A stretch of DNA of 64,000 nucleotides from NCBI RefSeq assembly GCF_900090045.1, contig NC_041782.1, positions 496,001 through 560,000 of the forward strand. The letters run 5' to 3'. Positions 11,219 to 22,600 of the stretch are shown in pieces. Within the stretch, counting starts at the first letter, position 1, and each line of letters begins with the position of its first letter. The notes under the pieces are model-generated. The model saw only the letters and a program-made list of their open reading frames with translations. It did not search any database and was not told the origin of the DNA. Made by a program: the position numbers and the translations under genes. The DNA comes from Plasmodium malariae (Eukaryota; Apicomplexa; Aconoidasida; Haemosporida; Plasmodiidae).

Positions 11219-14200
11219 TTATGTATTATAAGACGAACAAATATTAATATATGTTGGTGTTTTATCAAGTCCTATATAGTGTATTTTTTTTTCCAAAAAG
11301 CTGTTCGCAGCTTTTAGGTCTGAAACCAAATCGTAAACATTCGTATGTTTTTCTAACTGTGTTATTAGGCTTAAATGGTCTCTCCAAGTATTTATTGCAT
11401 TACATAAATCAATTATAGGGTTCAAAAAACTAGGAAATTTTTTTCTTATATCTTTTTCAAATTCATTAAAGTTATTTGACGAAGCATCTTCATAATCTAC
11501 ACAACAGTTATTTTCGTTTTCGTCTTTATCTATAGCATCATCATTGTTATTTTGATTACCTATATTTCTAGTATTCTCATTTTTATATCCAGTATTTTCA
11601 TTTCTCTCATAATTGCTGCCATTCTTTTCAGCTCCCTTATTTTCACTACTGTCACCTTTATTATTACCTGAATTTTCCTCCAAATTATCTTGCCTCCTTT
11701 TATTATTATCATCATTCGCATGATCATCTTCGTGTGGACTGTTAATACTGGCACTTCGATCATATGTACTGTTCTTGCTCTCACATGACGAGTCCATTAG
11801 TAATTTTTCATGCATAGTATATTCCTTACACTTTCTAGAATCATTTTTATCTACTTCATTCATTATATTTTCATCGCCCTTTCTAATAAAAATTTTCTTA
11901 CTTTCTGGTTTATTCATTTCATCGTATGTTTTTATTTTATATACATTTTCATTACTCCATTCATTAAATACATCCCCATTTTGAATTTTCTTACTTTCAC
12001 TCATTCCGTGTGGATTATTATTAATGTTTAATTTTTCTTCCTCTTTTGCATACCTTCCTTTTGTATTATCATTATTCATTTCTATGCTGTCATTACTCGC
12101 CTCAGCACTTCCAGTGCTATCATTACTCACGTCAACACTACCAATACTACCATTGCTATCATTGCTACCATTGCTATCATTGCTACCATTGCTACCATTG
12201 TTACCATTGCTATCATTGCTACCATTGCTACCATTGTTACCATTGCTCATTTCGCTACTACCTATTATTCCTTCACTACTACCATTGTTCACATTTGTGC
12301 TATCATAACTCACGTCTTTGCTATCGTTACTATTGTTTTCATTCAAATTAAAGGTCTTATTTGATGATGTCACACTATCGCTTCGGGGTTGTACACGCTT
12401 ACTAGATTTTTCCTTTTTCAAATCCTCAAAGTTAAATAATAAAAAGTATTTGGTTAAAACACCCATAAGATGATCTGTTACGAAAAAACCTGATATATTC
12501 GTGTCTAACGGATTGTATAAATTTTCTGGTAATATATGCATTAGATTCATATTACTTATAAGTACGTTAGCAACACATGCTTGTAGTAATTGTCTTAGAG
12601 TCTTCTTAATTATTTTTACTACAGCAAAAAATGCGCATAAATCAAAATCAATTAGTCCATCATATGTTTTACGTTGATCTACATTTGCACTGTATAAGGA
12701 ATATATTCGAGATAATAAGAGGACACTCTTTTTATCTTGATCAGCTAAATGTTTGCTGTTCATAATTGATGCATATGCATTTTTTGGATATGATTTTCCA
12801 TTTGGAGGTAACAAAGGTTCTGTTGTCAGAAATCCAAACTTCAGTAACTCAAATATAATTAAAATATTACTATCTATATTTTTATTTTTCACTTCTGATA
12901 ATAAAAGACCAAATAAAGTAACACCACAATTTTTGGTGAAAATACCTAAATTTTCAAGAAACATATAATATACAAGACATAAAAAACTGTTAAAATTTTG
13001 ATTATTCAGACTTAAAAGATTTTTATAATAATCATTATATTTCTTTATCATTTTATCAGGGCATATTTTGTTATCTCTGCTGTGTTCACTACGTTCTTCT
13101 TCTTCCTCCTCTCTAACTATTTCTACTTTGTCTTCATTAACTAAATTTGCACCCTTTTCTTCTCTTTCCTTTGTTCCTTCCTCTTCTCTTGCACTTCCTA
13201 AATTTCCCCAATTCGTATTTACACGTTCAGGTGATTCTCCCCTTGTGTCACTTAACTCGAACTTATCTTCACACAAGTACTCCTCCTTTTTGTAGACTAA
13301 GGATATACTTTTACTTTCAGAATACAAATGCCACCTTAAAATAAATTGTAAATCCACCTTACTAATATTTTGTCTCTTAATCTCTTCAATTACATTGTTT
13401 TTATTTATATTCCACAAAAATCCGTCCACTAAATCTATGTCAAGATATGTAAACTTGTTATTTCGATCAAATATGTTATTTATATAATATCCATAATCGA
13501 AAAATTTTATTTTTCTTTTATAAAAAAAAGGGTTCAGTTTTACTGAAATAAGACCTAGTATTCTACATCTATATTCTCTCAAATCAATTAGTGAATCCCG
13601 ATATTCGAAGGAATCAATAATTGGGTGGGTATAATCAACCCATTCACCTAAGGCCAAAACGCATAAAATTTTTTTACTTAAAAGACCAACTGACATTAAG
13701 TAGTACACACAAGTAGGGAATCTAGTCCCTACTACTTTTATATAATCATGCGGCACCAACTTGCAGCCTACTTTTGATTTATTTTGCTGTTTCCTTTTCT
13801 TTATATTACATACGTTGTCCTCTTTAATACTGTTTAAATTTGAGTTTTCATTTATCTTGTCCTTTTCACTACATTTCTTACCATTAGTCATTAACCCTTC
13901 TGCATTTCTACTACCGGCATGCAAACGGTTCATATTATTCATATCATGGGTGTTTAAATTTTTTCCCGTGTTGCTACAATTTTCACTAACGTTTGCAGTC
14001 TCCTCATTTCCCCCCCCCCTCTTACATGTATCTTTGTCATCATCGTTTTTGTTTCCTCTAATTCTGTTGTCATCCTTTTCTTCATTTTTTTCCTGACCAC
14101 ATGTATAAACAACATCATTTGAATTACTATAGGTCAAACTTGCACATGTATTCTCTTTTTCTAAGTTAACTAATTTCAACTGTACATTACATTTATCAAC

Positions 14201-15706
14201 GAGAGCACTTGAATTATGTGAGTCGTTTTGTGTTGTATTCTTTATTACATTTAAGTTGTCCCTACTCCCCTTAGCATATTTTTTGTTATTTTCACTTGGG
14301 TCTTTTTTACCCTTACCTTCATCATCGTTCTTTTCCTTAGTATTAGTATGATTATCATTTCTGCTAAGTTTATTGTAACTTCTGCTGTCATATTTGTTTC
14401 CTTCACTACAACGTTCATCAGGGGCATCATCATGGGAACCACAATTGTCACTGTCACTGTCACTGTCATTGTTATTGTTATTGTTATTGTTATTGTTATT
14501 GTTATTGTTATTGTTATTATCATTATCATTATCATTAATATTGTCATTGTTATTGTCATTAATATTATCATTGTCATTGTTATTGTCATTGTCATTGTTA
14601 TTGTCATTATCATTAATATTGTTATTGTCACTGTTATTGTCTTTGTCACTGTTATTGTCTTTGTCATTATCATCATAAGCACCTTCATCTTCAACATCGC
14701 TATGATCATCTCCATTTACCTCTATCTCTCCCTCTCCCTCTCTGTTTGTATTACTTAAAAACATGCACTCCCTTTGCAGAGGGTCAGTTAGCTGACCTTC
14801 ATCATGCGACTCAAAGAGGTTTACCTCTCCACTGCTCAACAAAACTAGAGGAAATTTCAAAAGTGTTTTACATACACAATATCCTTCTACATGGTTATTT
14901 CTCAATTCCTCGTTAGGAAAATGCTGTAAATAACTTATTAATGGAGACTGTCTAATAAATTCTATGGATATGCCAAAATTAAATTCATTATTTCCATTAT
15001 TAAAATGAGATAAATTTAAATAAGGAAAAGTTAAACAGTATTCTGTACCTGCTAATAAACATGCATCAGTAAACTGTTCTTTATTTATATTCCATACTTT
15101 TAGTAAATAATTTAAATCTACCCATTCGAAATAATTTTTTTTCCAAAAAATATTTAATATTACTTTTTCAACATTATGTAATAAAACTATTGTTGGTGGA
15201 CCTAGAATTATATCAATTATATTTATTTCAAGAAAATAAGATAATTGTGATGTTGCTAAATATGGTGCATATATACATCTATATCCTTTACTTTTTAAAT
15301 AATGAAATAATAAAAAGGTAAAATCAGAATTACATATATTAGCTACTTGAGAAAAAGTATTATATGATAAGTTTTTCTCATCATTTACATAATATATCCA
15401 CCCTTGTTCCATATGTTGATGAAACTGCGCAGAGAATAATTTATGTGCTCTTGGAGTTATTCCATCAAAAACAAATATTAAATTTATATTTAACTTGTTA
15501 AAATATTCACACTGTTTATCTATTAAATGAAATATACAAGGAGATATACACCCAGAGGCATCACTCAAAATATCCTTTAAGTCACTTGCTGTTCTTAAAA
15601 AATACATAGCATCTATTCCCAAGGTTAAATTTCTTATACCATCTACTGAACTTTTCTTCAACAAGTTATTTTCCGCCAGGTATGTTTGCAATCGTCTGAC
15701 TCTCAT
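11219..15706 (-). CDS. MKT1: MKT1-like post-transcriptional regulator with degenerate XPG nuclease domain
   Basis: Single-exon gene of 1495 codons. Residues 1-230 form an XPG N/I-type fold. The start MRVRRLQTYLAENNL and TLGIDAMYF (Asp32) align with the yeast Mkt1 N-terminus, and FVFDG has Asp81. The usual PxEAEA acid motif of the active nucleases is replaced by PYLATSQL, so this is a pseudo-nuclease like other Mkt1 proteins. The family-specific MKT1 N and C regions follow (for example ALGEWVDYTHPIIDSFEYRD, and the block around TEPLLPPNG through FDLCAFFAVVK). Mkt1 proteins bind ataxin-2/Pbp1 and regulate mRNA stability and translation in cytoplasmic granules; that role is inferred here. Two large low-complexity insertions interrupt the protein, one Asn/Asp-rich near residue 400 and one Ser/Asn/Gly-rich near residue 1180. 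The final 80 residues are again well ordered. The start is fixed by the family N-terminus. Confidence 0.85.
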   Translation of the reverse strand: MRVRRLQTYLAENNLLKKSSVDGIRNLTLGIDAMYFLRTASDLKDILSDASGCISPCIFHLIDKQCEYFNKLNINLIFVFDGITPRAHKLFSAQFHQHMEQGWIYYVNDEKNLSYNTFSQVANICNSDFTFLLFHYLKSKGYRCIYAPYLATSQLSYFLEINIIDIILGPPTIVLLHNVEKVILNIFWKKNYFEWVDLNYLLKVWNINKEQFTDACLLAGTEYCLTFPYLNLSHFNNGNNEFNFGISIEFIRQSPLISYLQHFPNEELRNNHVEGYCVCKTLLKFPLVLLSSGEVNLFESHDEGQLTDPLQRECMFLSNTNREGEGEIEVNGDDHSDVEDEGAYDDNDKDNNSDKDNNSDNNNINDNDNNNDNDNNNDNDNINDNNNDNINDNDNDNNNNNNNNNNNNNNNNNDSDSDSDNCGSHDDAPDERCSEGNKYDSRSYNKLSRNDNHTNTKEKNDDEGKGKKDPSENNKKYAKGSRDNLNVIKNTTQNDSHNSSALVDKCNVQLKLVNLEKENTCASLTYSNSNDVVYTCGQEKNEEKDDNRIRGNKNDDDKDTCKRGGGNEETANVSENCSNTGKNLNTHDMNNMNRLHAGSRNAEGLMTNGKKCSEKDKINENSNLNSIKEDNVCNIKKRKQQNKSKVGCKLVPHDYIKVVGTRFPTCVYYLMSVGLLSKKILCVLALGEWVDYTHPIIDSFEYRDSLIDLREYRCRILGLISVKLNPFFYKRKIKFFDYGYYINNIFDRNNKFTYLDIDLVDGFLWNINKNNVIEEIKRQNISKVDLQFILRWHLYSESKSISLVYKKEEYLCEDKFELSDTRGESPERVNTNWGNLGSAREEEGTKEREEKGANLVNEDKVEIVREEEEEERSEHSRDNKICPDKMIKKYNDYYKNLLSLNNQNFNSFLCLVYYMFLENLGIFTKNCGVTLFGLLLSEVKNKNIDSNILIIFELLKFGFLTTEPLLPPNGKSYPKNAYASIMNSKHLADQDKKSVLLLSRIYSLYSANVDQRKTYDGLIDFDLCAFFAVVKIIKKTLRQLLQACVANVLISNMNLMHILPENLYNPLDTNISGFFVTDHLMGVLTKYFLLFNFEDLKKEKSSKRVQPRSDSVTSSNKTFNLNENNSNDSKDVSYDSTNVNNGSSEGIIGSSEMSNGNNGSNGSNDSNGNNGSNGSNDSNGSNDSNGSIGSVDVSNDSTGSAEASNDSIEMNNDNTKGRYAKEEEKLNINNNPHGMSESKKIQNGDVFNEWSNENVYKIKTYDEMNKPESKKIFIRKGDENIMNEVDKNDSRKCKEYTMHEKLLMDSSCESKNSTYDRSASINSPHEDDHANDDNNKRRQDNLEENSGNNKGDSSENKGAEKNGSNYERNENTGYKNENTRNIGNQNNNDDAIDKDENENNCCVDYEDASSNNFNEFEKDIRKKFPSFLNPIIDLCNAINTWRDHLSLITQLEKHTNVYDLVSDLKAANSFLEKKIHYIGLDKTPTYINICSSYNT
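12110..12265 (-). repeat. Ser/Asn/Gly-Asp coding repeat in MKT1-like gene
   Basis: Tandem 9-bp and related units built on accattgct/atcattgct encode repeats of the type NGS/NDS on the minus strand. Because the unit is a multiple of three, several frames on both strands stay open here, which creates spurious open frames. Confidence 0.85.
14440..14680 (-). repeat. Asn/Asp codon repeat tract in MKT1-like gene
   Basis: Long runs of attgtt, attgtc and attatc hexamers encode alternating Asn and Asp on the minus strand, including a pure Asn stretch of about 17 codons. This is a typical Plasmodium low-complexity insertion and a likely site of length polymorphism. Confidence 0.9.
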
Positions 15707-18700
15707 CTTTAAATTCAGTGTTGAAAAAAATATCTTTTTTTTTTTTTTTCTTCTTTCCTTATTCCTACAATTTCTGTAAAGGTTAACCCACTTTACGTAA
15801 AAGCTGTCACTTATTGTAATTAATTTTAATTTATTTTAACTTGTTATAACTTAATCTATTTTAATTTATACCTTTTCCTTTTCTTTTTTGATATATATCA
15901 CCTATTCTGGGATTATTACAAAGAGTCTGCACTTCTTAACTCAAAATATGGCACCCCTTCTACACACGAAATGTAATTTTGTAGCAAAAAAAAAAAAAAA
16001 AATATAATAATAATAAATATGACGTATACTTTTTTTTCTTTCAATGCTACTACTTAAAAGTTAATGTAGAAGCATATATAAAAGCTAGAAAAAAAAAAAA
16101 AATTATTTCTACTTCACATTAAATATATTATCACATATATTGTGCAAGAAAAAAAGGAAAAAATGATAAAGCTTTATTATTTAAATTATGTAACTATATA
16201 TTTTGAAATAGAATGTATCAATGTACAGCACGTAAAACTATACGGCGCATTCTCAGGCTCAAGTACTTGTGCCGTGCACCAGAACATGGTAAAAATGTGT
16301 ACATGTGTATGTGTATATATACGTATTTACGTGGGCACGGGTATATGTATGTATCAGGATCAGCAATACCCTTATCTTTAATCCACCGGTATATATAGAT
16401 ATATATATATATATATATACCTATCTAAGTATGAGGATGTTCAAATCAAATGTATTATTTACATAAACTAATTTAAACAATCATAACCTTAAAACAGATA
16501 TATAATAGGAACTTATAAATTAGAAATAATAAAGTATTCCCAATTTTACTCCAAAATACTCTACTGAAGCATTTCCCCTTAAAAATTCTTTTTACTGATG
16601 TGTTTATACATATTAACACATTTCTTCCTTTTGTGGTATACACATAATATATATATGTATACAATACATGAGAATATATGTACATACATACAGACATACA
16701 TGTATAAATACATATATATGAATACATACGTACATACGTATAAATGCTTTCCGCCTGCTTATCTCATGCTACGGAACAATTTAACCTGTGGCATACAATA
16801 TAACCATTCAACAGGGTAACAAAAAAAAAAGAGAAACAGAAAAGAAAAAAAAACAAAAAAATATATATATATATATATATGTATAAGTTTAAACGCAAAT
16901 GCAAATGTGAGCTTCACCGAAAAACGGAGAAACATCAAATATAAACAGGTAAAAATAATGTTAAAAATTAACCATAAAATCCGAGTAAAATATCCTAGTA
17001 GCACTTAAAAAATAATGCGTAAAAATTAATTCATGTAAACTACGAAGTAAAATTACAGAAGTAAACGTAAAAATAGGCGCAGAAATGAAAGCAAATATAA
17101 ACGCAACAGCAAATACAAGGGTAAACATAAAAATAAATACTAACCCTGTGATATATAAATATATATATATATATATGGAAAAATAAACACAAAAATAAGC
17201 ATAAATACGTATAAGCTGGATGACGCTTATATTTTAATTAATCTTTTTAGTTTCACATTCATTTGTAGAAAGTTATGTACTCTTAAATAAATATGTACAC
17301 ATATATAAAAATGTTACTTCTATTTAAAATAAATCATATTTTTCTAAAATGTATTATATATATTTCTTTTTTTTCTTTGATATTTCATTTTTTATGTTTT
17401 TTTTTTTTTTAATTAAATTTTTTTGTTGTTTGTAATAAACACACACTCCACATGTATTTTTATAAAATGATAAAAAAAAAAAAAAAAAATTTAGTATTAT
17501 TCTTATATACTATGTGGCTTTCGTGATGTCATATATAAAAAACATTTCAGTTCGAAAAGTAATACATATTACTCTTCGGTACTTTTAAAGAAACAACAAT
17601 AAATAAAGGAAAAAAAAATAAATATAAGAGTAATAAGTAAACAAAAAAAGGAAAAAAGAAAACACTTAAGAAAATATACAAAGAAAAAACTACTGGATGT
17701 TATAATACTTGCTAAGAATAAAAAGAATAATAAAGAAAAATAAAAAAAACATAAAAAAATGAAACCAAAAGTACCTACTTAATACACTTAAGCACACGAC
17801 ACATAAATAATTTTCTTTTACTCATATGTTAGGTATCTAAAAAATAGGAATGTTAAAATAAAAATGAAAACATAAATATTTTCAAAAAACAACAATATAA
17901 TGGCATTACAAACATTATTCACCTTTTTAACAACAAAAGTGCTGCAAAATTTTTTCGTAAAAAAAAAAAAAAAAGAAGTTTTTTAAATTATAGAATATAT
18001 ATTTCTCTTTGATTCAATGATAGTGCGAAAGGAGAATATTATCAAAATGTAAAAATTCAATTTGGAAAAGTAATGTTCAAAGGATATTTGTGTTTAGGCA
18101 TTTTTGTATATCCATTCTAGAATTTTGTATCCATTTACATATTTTCGTGTTTATTTCAGTGTTCCTTATATTTTAAGTGCTATACATATATATATATATA
18201 TATACATATGTATGTTTGAACTATTTTTCGTATTTTCAGTATTATGCATGTATGTGTGTATTCTTGTACGTATTCCTATATATATATATATATATGCGTA
18301 TACTTGTAACGTACTTATGAGTGTACATACACGCAAAACATATTATTCAAATACACCATTTCTGCATCGGAAAGCAGGTCATTATTATACACATCATATA
18401 GAGTTAATTACATTTATCCTGTTCGAAATGAAAAATAAAAAAGAATATATTAAAGATTATTACATAAAAATAAACTTATAGATTTTTTTACTTTTACATG
18501 CTTGTATTTATCTTTTTTTTTTTTACACCATGCCATTTTGTATATTTCTTTTTAAATCCCATTTTGATAAGATTTTAAATATGCAATGGAAAAACAGGGC
18601 AGTGTAAGAGTTGTATATATTATATATATTCACATTGTTTTTTTTTATTTAATTGTATCATTATTTGCTAATTCTTGAAGTATAATACAGTTTAAGTAAT

Positions 18701-19667
18701 GGCTGAATTATTCGACATTCGAAAAAAATATTTATAAGCCCATTTTAAAATTTTATATCCATTCTTTCTATCCTTCATTTTAAGCTCAAAGTTACCTTGT
18801 TATTTATCATTTATACTTTCATAGTTAACACATTCTTGTATGTATATGTTCATTTCAGAAGAATTATGTTAATTATTTTTTAATATTCCTAGAACATATA
18901 TAAATGAGTATTTCATATTTTTTGAAAGTAACATCAAAAATTTTTTAAGAATAAAATCTATCGAACATAATGAACAGGGGAAAACTAAATAGAATAATAT
19001 TGTACATATCACACACATTATTTATTTTTATAAGCAAAAGAACGTAAGCAAAAACCATTGCATTTTTGTTAATATAGTGTTTTTTCCATAAACCACTTCG
19101 TTATACATTTGAGAAATTTTAAAAGAACGTAATTTTAAATTCAGCAATAACTTTTTCTTTTCTTTTTTTTCTTACTTCCCCTATACATGAAATAAAAACC
19201 GTGGATTATGACATATGTACAGTAAATAAAAAAAATTTATATTATAAAAGAAAAAGTAAAGTGTTTAACATGCTGAATGTTCCTTTATATATGTAATGTG
19301 TACAATAATGATGCTTTAAAATTAGAGGGCAGTTCATTTGAATTTTAAAAAAATAATAACATTATGTAAATATGCAAAAAGTATGTGCCACCTTGGATAG
19401 GTAAAATGCATGCTCAAAAAAATGGAAAGGTAAATTAATTTATCGAAGGGGTTCTTATGAGACCATTTTGGAAATTAAAAAAAAAATATTCACATGTACA
19501 CACATATACATGTATATACGCACACAAGCATAAACACGTACATACATTCATACGTATAAATATATATTTACAATCCTGCTTATATTCATATATAAGCACT
19601 ATTTTCGTGGCAAAAAATATTCAGCGCTTAAATAAAGGTAATACCCCTGTGTAACTCCCAACTTCCG
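15707..19667. other. 4 kb intergenic region between MKT1-like and Snu114 genes
   Basis: This region holds the MKT1-like promoter and the Snu114 3' side. It is AT-rich with many TA dinucleotide tracts (for example 16387-16418, 16860-16880, 17155-17176 and 18187-18205). One GC-richer island at about 16205-16300 stands out and is listed in findings. Frames of 60-125 codons at 16142-16398, 16473-16819, 18104-18481 and 19457-19654 encode Tyr/Ile/Thr/Val-rich microsatellite translations, and I do not call them genes. Confidence 0.6.
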
Positions 19668-22600
19668 TCAGAAATGCTCAGCGAATTCATCCTTGATATT
19701 TAGTAGCATAGGGTCATCAAAGAACCTATTAATTGTTACATCCTCAGTTAATCCTTTCCTTCTTCTCGTTTTTAACAAAAATTCTCGAGCTAAGTGTTGA
19801 ATAGGAGCAGGTTCCAATGGCCTTAGTATAATTGACCTGTCTAAGGGATCCCCTGGGACAATATGCCAATGATCAAACATACTTAGGCAAAATGCTTGAC
19901 CACTAGTATGAGTCCTTAAATCTGTTTCAAAGCCAAAAGATTCTATGGCAGGTATGTATGCATGAACCATATATAAAGGGGTACCCACTTTTGGAAAGTC
20001 TTTTAATACATGTCCTCTTCTTCTTGATAATACATTATAAACAGAAGAAACTGAATCACCTGAACATATAATTTCAGTAAATAAAATAGGTTCTAATAAT
20101 CTTGGTGTAGCTAACAAAAAGGACGAATATATTGCTCTTCTAGTAGTAGGTATAATTTGTCCTGCCCCTCTATTAATTGGATCATTATCTATATCTGCAC
20201 TTAATATTTTTACCTTCACATTTTTCATACCTTCTTCAATTAATGGACCTTCTTTAGTAGCCCAACAGAAACCTTGAATTATATTATCCTTAACAGAATA
20301 TAAATTTTCCTTATTCGTTTCTTTATATAAAGAGTAATCTAATAATATATTCGGGCTATTATTTTCTGGTCCAAAAGCCCAAATTGATCTTATAGATAAG
20401 ATGTCCCAGTTATGTTTATCCGTTAATAACGAAATGACGTTCTTATCTATATCATAATTTAGTGTACTCTTTCTCTTTTCTGCATCTACATCATTTGTAG
20501 TTTCCTTCTTTGGAAGATCCTCCTCAGTCTCTTCTGTGTCTATCATCTCTTCGTCGTTCATTTGTTCTTCTTTCTCTTTACCTTTTCCACTAGAATATGA
20601 TTCATCTGATAACATCTCCCCATTTTTTTTCTCTCCTTTTCCTGTATCCTTATTCATACCATTTTCATGCAGCAAGTTATCAACTGTGTGTAAATACTCA
20701 TCTATATTTACATTTTGATTCTTATTTAAATGAACAAGACCTTGAACTATATCATCCATTAACTCTTTTTGTATTGGCTCAGATATCATATAAATTTTAT
20801 TTTTTTTATTTGGTGTCTCAGCAAAACAATTAAGAGCTGATGTTTCAATTATGGTTTCACTGAATTGTACAACAGGATCAGAAATCTTAATTTCTAGATC
20901 ACCATACAACTTTCTTAAGTCATGCAAAATGCAATCTAGATATAATTCTCCTGTCCCTAAAATTATATGTTCCCCTGACTCTTCTACTTTAGTACTAGAT
21001 AGGGGGTATGATTTATCAATTTTTCTCAACCCATCTAACATTTTAGGTAATTCAGATGGGTTAATAGGTTCACATGCAACTTTAAACACAGAATTAGCAC
21101 AATTGACATATCTAAATTTTCTATGCAAGGGGTAGAATATTTCGGCCTCTTCATCCTCATCATCAATAAGAATAGACTTATTTACACTCTTCACTATACT
21201 ATTGTTTGAAATATCTGTGCTTACTCCTTTCAAAATAGTGTTAACAGACTTTTTCTTTTTCTTTTTTACATTCGTTATTGTGCATGTTTTATTTATACAT
21301 ATATCAATACCTCCTATTAAAACAAAATTTCCTGCTGGTACTTCATCTACTTCTACTCTATATCTTCCTTCATAAACCCAAAGATGTGTTACAACTCGGG
21401 TTATCATATCTTCATCATCACTTAAACTATACCCTTCTCCTAATATACACACTGTTTGCCCTTTTCTTATAGTTCCACACATTACTCTACCAAATAGATC
21501 AAGCATCAAACATTCTGGTCTGTGATAATTTTTTATAATATATACCATTAAATTATCTGTTTTGTCTCCTTTTAGACATCTCATCATGTCATAACATATT
21601 TTTGTTTTTAATGAACCTGAGTATATTTGCATAATTTTATTCTTGGCATTTTCTAGAGGAGATGGACAGTTATCTATTATTACATCTACAAAAGCTGTAG
21701 TGTCTTCAAATATCATACCATTAATTTTTTTTAACAAATATCTATTGTTAAATAGATAATCATTTTTTTTTAAAGAAATATTAAAATTTTTTAAAAAAGG
21801 AATTAAAAATTCTTTTTCTTCTGAGCATACATAACCAAAAATTTTATAAATTGGATTAAGTATAAATTCAACAAAAGATCGTTTCTGATTTGCATACAAA
21901 GGTGATGAAGCAAATGTAAATTCCTCCTCATTAAAATATATATCTCCCCATAAATATTGCGAAAATTCATCTATGTCTATATGATATGCATTATATAAAT
22001 TACAATAAATTTTACTAAAAGATTTTAAGGTAAAAAATATACCATATATACTTGAGCTAAATAATACATTATTTTTTAATGGAGATAATAAGAACTCTTT
22101 TTTTTCTTTACTACTCTTATTTAATAATTCACATATAGATTCCACTTTTATATTTATTTCTTCAATAGTATAATTTATTTTGTGGTATGCATCATTAGGT
22201 GGTAAACGTAAGTCCATAATTAATTTATCTATGCAGTTTATTATTAAAATTATTTTCACATTCTCATAAATACAAGTTTTTATTATATTTTCTGTTACAT
22301 ACATACAACCATCAATGACATCCACTACTAAACAACAACATTCGCAAATATTCAACGAGCAAAGAAATTCGTCAAAAAAATTTACATGTCCCGGAGTATC
22401 TATTATGTTAAATATGTACGATTTATATTTTAAATTATCTTTTTTTTTATTTAATAATACGTTACTAGGTATATTTTCATATATTCTATTTTGAAAAATT
22501 AAAGATATTGGAATAGCTTTAATAGATAATCCTCTAGCTTGTTCATCTAATCTTGTATCTGTGTAACTTGTTATGTAATCAATTTTTTTACTGTTATATG

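Noticed and set aside
14251..14758. Open frames of 94-154 codons of Ile/Thr/Val or Leu/Ser repeats on both strands
   Set aside because: Shadows of the Asn/Asp codon repeat in the MKT1-like gene.
18104..18481. 125-codon plus-strand frame in the MKT1-Snu114 spacer
   Set aside because: It is dominated by Tyr/Ile microsatellite translation, with no recognisable domain and no splice partner.
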